Shown here: piece after piece, positions 1-5,078 of the stretch | Layout of the letters: the number at the start of each line of letters is the position of its first letter | Position numbering within the stretch: the stretch's first letter is position 1 | Source of the DNA: DASTOB01 sp035720425 | GTDB taxonomy: Bacteria > Chloroflexota > Limnocylindria > Limnocylindrales > CSP1-4 | Reading direction: 5' to 3' | Assembly: GCA_035720425.1 (NCBI GenBank) | Contig: DASTOB010000030.1 | Location: 1 to 5,369, forward strand | Length of the DNA stretch: 5,369 bases | Made by a program: the position numbers and the translations under genes | Notes under the pieces: model-generated | Told to the model about the DNA's origin: nothing | The model's input: the letters and a program-made list of their open reading frames with translations, nothing else | Databases searched by the model: none

Positions 1-1
1 C

Positions 2-655
2 CGTCGCCACGGCGAGGACTACGTGCTCGAGCTCGACGACGGTCATGAGCTGCGCGGCGACCGCCTGCTCGTCGCGACCGGCCGCCGCCCGCGCGTCGAC
101 GGCATCGGCCTCGAGACGGTCGGGATCGAGCCCGGCCCCCGTGGCGTTCCCGTCGACGGGCAGCTGCGCGCCGGTGAGCGGCTGTGGGCGATCGGCGACG
201 TCACCGGCATCTGGCCGCTCACCCACGTCGGCAAGTACCAGGGCCGCGTCGTCGCCGCCAACCTCCTCGGCGAGCCGCGCGAGGCCAACTACGACGCCGT
301 GCCGCGCGTGACGTACACCGACCCGCAGGCCGCGGCGGTGGGAGCGACCGAGGCACCCTTCAGCGCGACCGCTCTGGTGTCCGAGGTTGCGAAGACGGCC
401 ACGTACACGCGCGCGTACGCGGAGTCGAACGGCTACCTCACCCTGCTCAGCGACGGCGAGCGGCTGACCGGAGCCCACGCGCTCGGCCCCGAGGCCGGCG
501 AGTGGCTCCAGCAGGCCACGCTGGCCATCCGCGCCGGTGTGCCGCTCGACGTGCTGATCGACACCATCCAGCCCTTCCCGACGTTCTCGGAGATCTACCT
601 GCCCGCTCTGAAGTCCATCCGCGCCGAGACCAGCAAGCCGGTCGCGACGGGATAA
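2..655 (+). CDS. NAD(P)/FAD-dependent pyridine-nucleotide disulfide-type oxidoreductase, C-terminal part (5' end outside window)
   Basis: The reading frame is open from base 2, so the N-terminal FAD-binding half and any CxxxxC redox pair lie outside the window. Visible are the ATGRRP signature closing the NAD(P)-binding domain (about bases 74-91), the second FAD-contacting motif LWAIGDV (about 185-205), and a C-terminal dimerisation domain starting near PRVTYTDPQAAAVG. These are hallmarks of the dihydrolipoamide dehydrogenase / mercuric reductase / RclA family, cytosolic flavoproteins that pass electrons from NAD(P)H to a disulfide, metal or other acceptor. In classical members the C-terminus carries a catalytic His in HPTxSE; here the aligned segment is FPTFSE (about 575-592), so the His is replaced by Phe. 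That argues against true lipoamide dehydrogenase activity and suggests a different acceptor. The stop is TAA at 653-655. Family is confident; substrate is unknown. Confidence 0.9.
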   Translation, partial: RRHGEDYVLELDDGHELRGDRLLVATGRRPRVDGIGLETVGIEPGPRGVPVDGQLRAGERLWAIGDVTGIWPLTHVGKYQGRVVAANLLGEPREANYDAVPRVTYTDPQAAAVGATEAPFSATALVSEVAKTATYTRAYAESNGYLTLLSDGERLTGAHALGPEAGEWLQQATLAIRAGVPLDVLIDTIQPFPTFSEIYLPALKSIRAETSKPVATG

Positions 656-675
656 TCAACGCATTCCTGACAGGG

Positions 676-715
676 GATCGCCGCGTCGAGCGCCGTGCTT
701 GTCGCGGTGGCGATC
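676..715. terminator. possible bidirectional terminator hairpin between convergent genes
   Basis: In the 83-base gap between two convergent genes, GATCGCC (676-682) is complementary to GGCGATC (709-715), with a further GCG/CGC (683-685 with 703-705) behind a 3-base bulge. There is no T-run on either side, so a classical intrinsic terminator is not shown. The right arm is also part of the self-complementary GGCGATCGCC (709-718). The placement suits a shared terminator, but random GC-rich sequence could give a similar stem. Confidence 0.25.
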
Positions 716-738
716 GCCGACACGATGGGCGGAGGTGA

Positions 739-1362
739 TCAGGCGCGATAGCCGTGCGCGGTGCTAGCGACTCGACGGCGTGCGTGTCGAAGGAGCTCGA
801 TCGCGCCGGCAACGCTCAGCGCGAGCCCGAGGCCGAGAAGCACGCCCTTCCCCGGCTCCTCCTCGAACGCCGCGCCGCCGAGGTAGCCGACCAGCGCGGC
901 ATAGGTGGCCCACGAGGCGGCGGCGATGCCGTCGAAGAGGGTGAAGGACGACAGCGGATGGCGAACGGCTCCCGCGGTAAGCGTCACCGCGGTGCGCCCG
1001 CCCGGGACGTATCGGCCCACGACGATCACGGTCCCTCCCCGCTCGGCGAGGATCCTGCGGGCCCACTCGTACGCGGCAAACTTCCGCGAACCCGCCTTCA
1101 GCCGACCGGTGAGCCGGTCGCCGGCTCGACGTCCGACGAAATAGGAGACGTGGTCGCCGGTGAACGCGCCAAGCGCTCCGGCGGCGATGATGAGCGCCAG
1201 GGTCTGGTTGCCGGCCGCTGCGAAGACCCCGGCGGTGACGACGAGACTCTCGCTCGGGACGACGGGGAAGAACCCGTCGATCGCGGCGACGGCGGCCAGC
1301 GCGAGCAGGCCCCACGGTGAGCTCAATGCGGCCTCGACGAGCTGGACGATCATGTCGGTCAT
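739..1362 (-). CDS. DedA family (VTT/SNARE-associated) integral membrane protein
   Basis: A complete 207-residue protein, normal length for bacterial DedA proteins, with several hydrophobic segments (about residues 15-30, 40-68, 140-163, 172-190). Family motifs are all present: FFPVVPSE at 31-38 with the conserved acidic residue after Pro-Ser, the G-D-H-x-x-Y-F-V-G-R-R stretch at 69-79, and GRYVPGGR at 116-123, which carries the conserved arginines. DedA proteins sit in the cytoplasmic membrane; some members have been shown to recycle undecaprenyl phosphate or other phospholipids across it, and loss affects envelope stability, cell division and resistance to cationic peptides. Whether this paralogue does that is inference. 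The ATG at 1360-1362 gives MTDM; a second ATG at 1351-1353 is possible because no clear Shine-Dalgarno decides between them. It is convergent with the flavoprotein and divergent from the alpha/beta hydrolase. The C-terminus is a short basic tail. Confidence 0.93.
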   Translation of the reverse strand: MTDMIVQLVEAALSSPWGLLALAAVAAIDGFFPVVPSESLVVTAGVFAAAGNQTLALIIAAGALGAFTGDHVSYFVGRRAGDRLTGRLKAGSRKFAAYEWARRILAERGGTVIVVGRYVPGGRTAVTLTAGAVRHPLSSFTLFDGIAAASWATYAALVGYLGGAAFEEEPGKGVLLGLGLALSVAGAIELLRHARRRVASTAHGYRA

Positions 1363-1509
1363 GGCGGAGATCCAGATTCAGTGGTTGGGTGCAATGGGAT
1401 GGCCCCAATGTCCTCCGAACCGGTCCCGGTCGCGCCCGTCGCTCTCCCTGGTTCGACCCCTGGCCCCGGGGGCCGATGAGTTTCAAACACGGGGGAGGTC
1501 GACACTGCC
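1363..1509. promoter_or_regulatory. divergent intergenic region, presumed promoters for dedA-like gene and hydrolase unit
   Basis: This 147-base gap separates two divergently transcribed genes, so at least two promoters are expected here. I cannot point to convincing -35/-10 boxes on either strand. A short GC palindrome, GGCCCCGGGGGCC (1462-1474), lies about 35 bases before the hydrolase start and could be an operator, but it is low-complexity GC sequence and may be chance. Placement, not sequence, is the main evidence. Confidence 0.35.
1491..1498 (+). promoter_or_regulatory. strong ribosome binding site for the alpha/beta hydrolase
   Basis: GGGGGAGG ends 11 bases before the ATG at 1510. The hydrolase begins ATG ACG ACG ATG, so two ATGs are available. 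The second lies 20 bases from this site, which is too far, so the first is the better start. Confidence 0.65.
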
Positions 1510-2382
1510 ATGACGACGATGCACGTGCTCGCAACCGCCGAGGTCGACATCGCCTATGACGTCCACGGCCCGCTGCCGACCGCCGACGGACGCCCACCGC
1601 TGTTCATGATCGGTCAGCCCATGGACGCGAGCGGCTTCGCCACGGTGGCGTCGCATTTCCCGGACCGCACGGTGGTCACGTATGACCCGCGCGGCCTCGG
1701 CCGCAGCACTCGCAAGGACGGCCGGGTCGACAACGCGCCCACGGTCCAGGCTGAGGACGTGCATGCCGTCATCGAGGCGCTCGGCGCTGGCCCGGTTGAG
1801 ATGTTCGCGAGCAGCGGTGGCGCGGTGGCCGCGCTCGCGCTGGTGGCGGCCCATCCCGACGACGTGAGCACCCTGGTCGCGCACGAGCCGCCGCTGATCC
1901 CGGTGCTCCCCGACGCCGAGGCGGCCGAGCGCGCCCGCGCCGGCGTTCGCGACGCGTACGAGGCCAAGGGGTGGGGCGCCGGCATGGCGGCCTTCATCGC
2001 GATGACGTCGTGGCAAGGCGAGTTCACCGACGCGTACTTCGCGCAGCCGGCGGCGGACCCCGCGCACTTCGGGATGCCGACCGAGGACGACGGCTCCCGC
2101 GACGACCCGCTGCTGTCGAACCGGTCCTGGGCGGTCAGCAGCTATCGCCCCGACGTCGATGCGCTGGCGGCGGCGCCCACGCGCGTCGTGATTGCCGTGG
2201 GCGAGGAGTCGCTGGGTACGTTCACCGGACGCTCGGCGGTGGCCACCGCCGAGCTGCTCGGTCAGCAGGCGACCGTGTTCCCAAGCCACCACGGCGGGTT
2301 CCTCGGCGGCGAGTTCGGCTACGCCGGCCAGCCCGAACCCTTCGCGCGGAGGCTGCGCGACGTCCTCGACGAGGACAATTGA
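1510..2382 (+). CDS. alpha/beta hydrolase fold protein
   Basis: A complete 290-residue cytosolic protein with no signal peptide. Fold landmarks appear in order: strand 3 and oxyanion region at about 31-40 (LFMIGQPMDA), the YDPRGLGRS turn after strand 4 at 58-66, the nucleophile elbow MFASSGGAVA at 98-107, a helical cap region at about 135-215, an acidic candidate in the VGEES loop (E232/E233), and the catalytic-His segment SHHGGFLGG at 259-267 with H261 the likely base. The elbow reads A-S-S-G-G instead of the usual G-x-S-x-G: Ser102 is kept, but the first small residue is Ala. Family members hydrolyse esters, epoxides, haloalkanes or C-C bonds; the substrate cannot be told here. Its stop is 3 bases before the next ATG, so it is almost certainly cotranscribed with the quinone oxidoreductase. 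A very long antisense frame across this gene is only a codon-bias shadow. Confidence 0.92.
   Translation: MTTMHVLATAEVDIAYDVHGPLPTADGRPPLFMIGQPMDASGFATVASHFPDRTVVTYDPRGLGRSTRKDGRVDNAPTVQAEDVHAVIEALGAGPVEMFASSGGAVAALALVAAHPDDVSTLVAHEPPLIPVLPDAEAAERARAGVRDAYEAKGWGAGMAAFIAMTSWQGEFTDAYFAQPAADPAHFGMPTEDDGSRDDPLLSNRSWAVSSYRPDVDALAAAPTRVVIAVGEESLGTFTGRSAVATAELLGQQATVFPSHHGGFLGGEFGYAGQPEPFARRLRDVLDEDN
2371..2375 (+). promoter_or_regulatory. ribosome binding site for the quinone oxidoreductase, inside the hydrolase 3' end
   Basis: GAGGA lies within the last codons of the upstream hydrolase, 10 bases before the ATG at 2386. With only 3 bases between stop and start, translation of the two genes is probably coupled. 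This supports 2386 as the true start. Confidence 0.6.
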
Positions 2383-2385
2383 CCC

Positions 2386-3414
2386 ATGAGAGCCGTCATC
2401 TACGCGGACACCGGCGATGCGTCGGTGCTGGAGGTTGTGGAGCGACCCCTTGAGGATCCCGCCGAGGGCGAGGTGCGGGTCCGCGTGGTCGTGTCGGGCG
2501 TCAATCCCACCGACTGGAAGTCGCGCAGCGGCGCCGTCGCCTCGCTCGCCGAGCCGACGGTGCCCAACCACGACGGCGCCGGGGTCATCGATGCCGTGGG
2601 GCCAGGGGTCGCGGGCATCGAGGCCGGCGACCGCGTCTGGATGACGCTGGCCGCCGACGGGCGCCCAACCAGCGGGACCGCCCAGGAGTACGCCGTCGTG
2701 CCGGCCGAACGTGTCTTCCCGCTCCCGGACGGCGCGGACTTCGAGCTCGGGGCGAGCATCGGGATCCCGGGTGCCACCGCCCACCGCGCCCTGACGGTCG
2801 CGGAGGACGGCCCGACCCGCCTCCAGCCTGGTGCGCTGGGCGACCGGACCGTTCTGGTCGCCGGCGGGGCCGGGGCGGTCGGCAACGCGGCCGTCCAGCT
2901 GGCCCGCTGGGCCGGCGCGACGGTCATCGCGACCACCAGCGGTGAGGCGAAAGCGCAGCTGGCCAGTCGCGCAGGCGCCCACCACGTCGTCAACTACCGC
3001 GACGCGGGCGCCGCCGACGAGATCCGTCGGATCGCTCCGGCGGGAGTGGACATCGTCGTCGAGGTCGCGGCGGGATCCAACGCCGATCTGGACCAGTCCG
3101 TGCTCAAGCCCCGCGGCACCATCGCCATCTACGCCAACGACGGCGGGGTCCCGTTCGCGCCGGACGTCCGCGCCAACATGGGGCTCAACACCCGGTACCA
3201 GTTCGTCCTGCTCTACACGGTCGGCTGGGACCGGATCGCGAACGCCGCCGCCGACCTCAACCAGGCGATCGACGACGGCGCCTTGGGAGTCGGCGACGAG
3301 GCCGGCTTGCCGATTCACCGGTTCGATCTCGATGACACGGCCGCCGCTCATGACGCGGTCGAGGGCGGCGCCGTCGGCAAGGTCCTCGTGACGGTCGCCG
3401 AGGCCGCCCGTTGA
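2386..3414 (+). CDS. NADPH:quinone oxidoreductase, zeta-crystallin-like medium-chain dehydrogenase/reductase
   Basis: A complete 342-residue protein, the usual length for the zinc-free branch of the MDR superfamily. The N-terminal GroES-like domain shows SGVNPTDWK at 37-45, PNHDGAGVIDAVGPGV at 60-75 and GDRVW at 81-85. The Rossmann domain has the cofactor loop VLVAGGAGAVGNAAVQLA at 156-173, followed by the strand-helix ending in HHVVNYR at 199-205. The C-terminal HRFDLDDTAAAHDAVEGGAVGKVLV at 311-335 is also typical. The catalytic-zinc Cys/His set of alcohol dehydrogenases is absent, consistent with quinone oxidoreductases that use NADPH to reduce quinones or activated alkenes. The enzyme is cytosolic. 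It follows the hydrolase by 3 bases, so the pair forms one operon, possibly acting on the same xenobiotic or reactive carbonyl (inference). Expression probably ends at the hairpin over its stop codon. Confidence 0.93.
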   Translation: MRAVIYADTGDASVLEVVERPLEDPAEGEVRVRVVVSGVNPTDWKSRSGAVASLAEPTVPNHDGAGVIDAVGPGVAGIEAGDRVWMTLAADGRPTSGTAQEYAVVPAERVFPLPDGADFELGASIGIPGATAHRALTVAEDGPTRLQPGALGDRTVLVAGGAGAVGNAAVQLARWAGATVIATTSGEAKAQLASRAGAHHVVNYRDAGAADEIRRIAPAGVDIVVEVAAGSNADLDQSVLKPRGTIAIYANDGGVPFAPDVRANMGLNTRYQFVLLYTVGWDRIANAAADLNQAIDDGALGVGDEAGLPIHRFDLDDTAAAHDAVEGGAVGKVLVTVAEAAR

Positions 3415-3429
3415 GCGGGCCACCTCGGC
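3397..3429 (+). terminator. GC-rich hairpin spanning the quinone oxidoreductase stop codon, probable terminator
   Basis: GCCGAGG (3397-3403) pairs perfectly with CCTCGGC (3423-3429). Inside, after a symmetric 2+2-base internal loop, GCCCG (3406-3410) pairs with CGGGC (3416-3420). The 5-base loop TTGAG contains the TGA stop. The outer stem could extend by a C-G and two G-T pairs. No T-run follows, as is common for terminators in high-GC actinobacteria. It marks the likely end of the hydrolase-quinone oxidoreductase transcript. Confidence 0.5.
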
Positions 3430-3441
3430 GGTGTCGGCGTC

Positions 3442-3585
3442 CTAGGCGGCCTGGACGCTCGGGGTGAAGAACGTCGGCAGGACCAGGACGCGTCGGCCGA
3501 CCAGCGACTGGTCGACGCCGGCGCCGACGCGCACGACGCGGCCGACGCCTTCCGCGCCGAGCTCGCTCGGAACACGCAGCCGCCG
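3442..3585 (-). pseudogene. fragment of a second medium-chain dehydrogenase/reductase (GroES-like domain only)
   Basis: On the minus strand, bases about 3585 down to a TAG at 3442-3444 encode a peptide of about 45 residues with SELGAEGVGRVVRVGAGVD followed by QSLVGRRVLVLPTF. This is the conserved core of the N-terminal GroES-like domain of zinc-type alcohol dehydrogenases and quinone reductases (G-x-E-G-x-G-x-V-x-x-x-G-x-G-V, then G-x-R-V). The frame runs further upstream, but there it is only the shadow of the VOC gene. After LPTF the family resemblance stops and the frame ends with TPSVQAA. Both the first ~60 residues and the whole Rossmann domain are missing, so this is a relic and not a functional gene. 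It is not an obvious copy of the neighbouring quinone oxidoreductase, whose matching segment reads NHDGAGVIDAVGPGV. Resemblance is by recognition of the motif, without a search. Confidence 0.6.
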
Positions 3586-3606
3586 GCGCGCGATAGAACA
3601 CGGAGC

Positions 3607-3957
3607 GTGACGGTCAACCGGGCGGTGCCCAACATCAAGTCGGATCGGCCCGCCGAGACGCGCGAGTTCTTCGTCGACCTGCTCGGCTTCGAGGTGGCGA
3701 TGGACCTCGGCTGGGTGGTGACCGTCGCGTCGCCGACCAACCACTCGGCCCAGGTGACCATCATCAGCAATGACGACCCGGCCGCCCCCGGCATCTCGGT
3801 CGGGGTGGCCGACGTCGACGCCGTCCACGCCAGGGCGGTGGAGAAGGGCTTCGAGATCGCCTACTCGCTCCGTGACGAGGAGTGGGGAGTCCGGCGCTTC
3901 ATGCTTCGAGAGCCGAGCGGCACGCTCGTCAACGTCGTCTCGCACCGCTCGGACTGA
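3607..3957 (+). CDS. VOC family (glyoxalase/bleomycin-resistance fold) protein
   Basis: A complete 116-residue single VOC domain, normal length for this group. The first beta-alpha-beta unit is seen in VPNIKSDRPAETREFFVDLLGFEV (7-30), where the F-x-x-x-L-G-F pattern is diagnostic. The second half has ISVGVADVDAVHARAVEKGFEI (63-84), then the closing strands WGVRRFMLREPSG (93-105), where E102 sits at the place of a usual metal ligand. VOC proteins bind metal or small ligands as dimers; roles include glyoxalase, dioxygenase, epimerase and antibiotic-binding activities. The substrate here is unknown. The start is GTG at 3607. No spaced Shine-Dalgarno precedes it (CGGAG at 3601-3605 is too close), but a TAGAAC box at 3594-3599 would place a transcript start almost on the GTG, so a leaderless mRNA is possible. 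A small hairpin, CGCTC/GAGCG (3946-3960), covers the stop codon. Confidence 0.88.
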   Translation: MTVNRAVPNIKSDRPAETREFFVDLLGFEVAMDLGWVVTVASPTNHSAQVTIISNDDPAAPGISVGVADVDAVHARAVEKGFEIAYSLRDEEWGVRRFMLREPSGTLVNVVSHRSD

Positions 3958-3994
3958 GCGCCTGGGTGGCGATCACGCTCGACCCGTGACCGCC

Positions 3995-4357
3995 TCACTC
4001 TCCCGCCATGAGCAGCCTTGCCGCCTCGACCATGCTCTCCTCGCGCGGGCCCGCGATCTCCAGGATCGGTCCCGGGACCGGCTCCACGGCGAGGTCCGCC
4101 AGTGCCTCGGCGACCGTCCGGGCGGCGATGAGCTGGGTGCGCATCTTCGGCACGTAGCTGACGTCGCCCTGGCGGCCCCACTCCACGAGCTGGCCGACGA
4201 ACTCGTGGACCTTCGTCGCGCGCAGGATCCGCGCAGGGATCGGGCCGAGCAGCGTGGCCCTCTCCTGGGCGATCTTCGCGGCGTTGTAGCCCGAGCCGAG
4301 CCGGTCGATCCCGACGATCGAGACAAGCCGGCGCCGGTGATCACGTCCACCTGTCAC
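3995..4357 (-). pseudogene. NmrA-like / atypical SDR NAD(P)-binding protein, truncated at both ends
   Basis: The frame gives up to 120 residues from a GTG at 4355-4357. From about residue 10 it matches the middle of NmrA-like atypical short-chain dehydrogenases (NAD(P)-binding epimerase-type proteins): RLVSIVGIDRL, then GYNAAKIAQE with the Y24-x-x-x-K28 pair, GPIPARILRATKVHEFVGQ, the AARTVAEALADLA segment (78-90) and LEIAGPREES (99-108). Full-length members are about 250-290 residues and begin with a Rossmann G-x-x-G-x-x-G fingerprint; that first ~100 residues is absent, because the frame runs straight into a 64-bp palindrome. The C-terminus stops soon after AARLLMAGE, some 50 residues early. 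Without the cofactor loop it cannot bind NAD(P) as the family does. It could be annotated as a small hypothetical protein, but a remnant is far more likely. It converges with the VOC gene, 37 bases apart. Confidence 0.72.
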
Positions 4358-4380
4358 ATCCGTCGGATTTCGTCGGTCAA
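4352..4380 (+). promoter_or_regulatory. mirror-image ECF41-like half-site on the plus strand
   Basis: TGTCACA (4352-4358) is followed after 16 bases by GGTC (4375-4378) and AA. It has the same layout as the minus-strand half-site but a different spacer. If active it would transcribe rightward, antisense to the racemase remnant; no plus-strand gene lies downstream in the window. It may be present only because the element is palindromic. Confidence 0.25.
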
Positions 4381-4384
4381 CGCA

Positions 4385-4413
4385 TTGACACTTCGCGACG
4401 ATCGGATGTGACA
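4385..4413 (-). promoter_or_regulatory. candidate ECF41-type promoter facing the NmrA-like fragment
   Basis: Read on the minus strand, TGTCACA (4413-4407) is followed after 16 bases by TGTC (4390-4387) and then AA. Promoters described for ECF41-group sigma factors have TGTCACA at -35 and CGTC at -10 with about this spacing, and these factors control carboxymuconolactone decarboxylase, oxidoreductase or epimerase genes. The box here differs from CGTC by one base. A transcript would start near 4380, about 20 bases before the GTG of the epimerase-type fragment. The match is from memory of the motif. Confidence 0.4.
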
Positions 4414-4421
4414 GATGCCGG

Positions 4422-5078
4422 CTAGGCGCTCAGCGCAACGTCGACCGCGCGGTGCGCGTGCAATCTTGTCGTGTCGAAGACGGGTACCGGGGCGTCTTCG
4501 GGCCCGACGAGCAGGTCGATCCCGGTGCATCCGAACAGGACGCCCTCGGCGCCTCGGTCGGCGAGTTCGGCGATGATCCGCCGGTATTCCGCACGGGAGC
4601 CGTCCGTGACGACGCCGATGCAGAGCTCCTGGTAGATCACGTCGTGGACGATCCGGCGGTCTCGCTCGTCGGGCACCAGCACGTCGAGGTCGTGGAGGTC
4701 TCGGAGCCGGCCGACGTAGAAGTCCTGTTCCATCGTGTATGCGGTGGCGAGCAGTCCGACGGTCTTCAGCCCTCGGTCGCGGACGGCTTGGGCCGTCGTG
4801 TCGGCGATGTGGATGAACGGGATCGCGATCGCGTCGGTGATGGCGTCGGCGACCTTGTGCATGGTGTTGGTGCACAGCACCAGCAGCTCCGCGCCGGCCG
4901 CCTCCAGCGCCGTGGCCTCAGCCGCGAGCAGCTCGCCGGCTCGGTTCCAGTCGGCGGCGCGTTGGAGGTGTTCGACCTCGACGAAGTCGACTGACCGCAG
5001 CAGGCAGTCGGCGGAGTGCAGGCCGCCGAGTCGGTCACGGACCGCCTCGTCCGGCCGGCGCCGTTCAAGGGGGACGGC
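4422..5078 (-). pseudogene. aspartate/glutamate racemase family protein lacking its N-terminus and start codon
   Basis: The frame is open for 218 codons from just after a TGA at 5079-5081 to a TAG at 4422-4424. From about codon 11 it follows the RacX/YgeA-type Asp/Glu racemase family: EAVRDRLGGLHSAD, LLRSVDFVEVEHLQ, LLVLCTNTMHKVAD, HIADTTAQAV, TMEQDFYVGRL, VPDERDRRIVHDVIYQELC, GVLFGCTGIDLL and VFDTTRLHA. Both catalytic cysteines are kept (CTNT codon at 4872-4874; GCT codon at 4527-4529), though the usual GCTE reads GCTG. Cofactor-independent racemases of this family interconvert L- and D-Asp/Glu. What is missing is the first ~25 residues, normally containing GGMSWEST, and any ATG, TTG or early GTG. 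The first usable start is the GTG at 4878-4880, inside the first active-site motif, which would give a 152-residue half protein. It is best read as a 5'-truncated remnant, joined directly to the end of the upstream hydrolase. Confidence 0.75.

Larger units (their letters stand above)
4351..4414. repeat. 64-bp imperfect palindrome with 12-bp perfect terminal inverted repeats
   Basis: CTGTCACATCCG (4351-4362) is the exact reverse complement of CGGATGTGACAG (4403-4414). Nested inside are CGTCG/CGACG (4371-4375 with 4396-4400) and GTCAA/TTGAC (4376-4380 with 4385-4389) around a 4-base loop CGCA, giving 22 possible base pairs in a branched or bulged hairpin. The element fills the gap between the racemase stop (4422) and the truncated NmrA-like frame and supplies that frame's first codons. 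No target-site duplication is seen in the immediate flanks. It may be a dispersed palindromic repeat, a pair of facing promoters or a terminator; there is no T-run. Confidence 0.8.

Noticed and set aside
1446..1475. GGTTCGACCCC resembling a tRNA T-loop arm upstream of the hydrolase
   Set aside because: The T-stem has a central mismatch, and no matching acceptor 5' strand, D-arm or anticodon arm lies about 70 bases upstream. It is not a tRNA.
1483..3423. A 646-codon open frame on the minus strand antisense to the hydrolase and quinone oxidoreductase
   Set aside because: It is a mirror of the plus-strand codon bias in very GC-rich DNA. The peptide is rich in Gly/Arg/Asp/Val with no domain signature, while the plus-strand genes have clear families and ribosome binding sites.
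4351..4414. The palindrome as the inverted repeats of an insertion sequence
   Set aside because: Only about 40 bases lie between the arms, there is no transposase in the window and no target-site duplication is visible. A full IS is excluded, though a tiny repeat is not.
4422..4880. Racemase as a normal gene starting at the GTG at 4880
   Set aside because: Clear racemase homology continues about 55 codons upstream of that GTG in the same frame, so it is not the ancestral start; the true 5' end is missing.
4452..4994. A 180-codon plus-strand frame opposite the racemase
   Set aside because: It is composed of Val/Gly/Asp-rich shadow sequence and lacks any family motif, while the minus strand shows continuous racemase similarity.
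4766..5068. A 100-codon minus-strand frame overlapping the racemase
   Set aside because: It is out of frame with the racemase, is Arg/Ser/Pro-rich low complexity and has no recognisable domain. It is a shadow.
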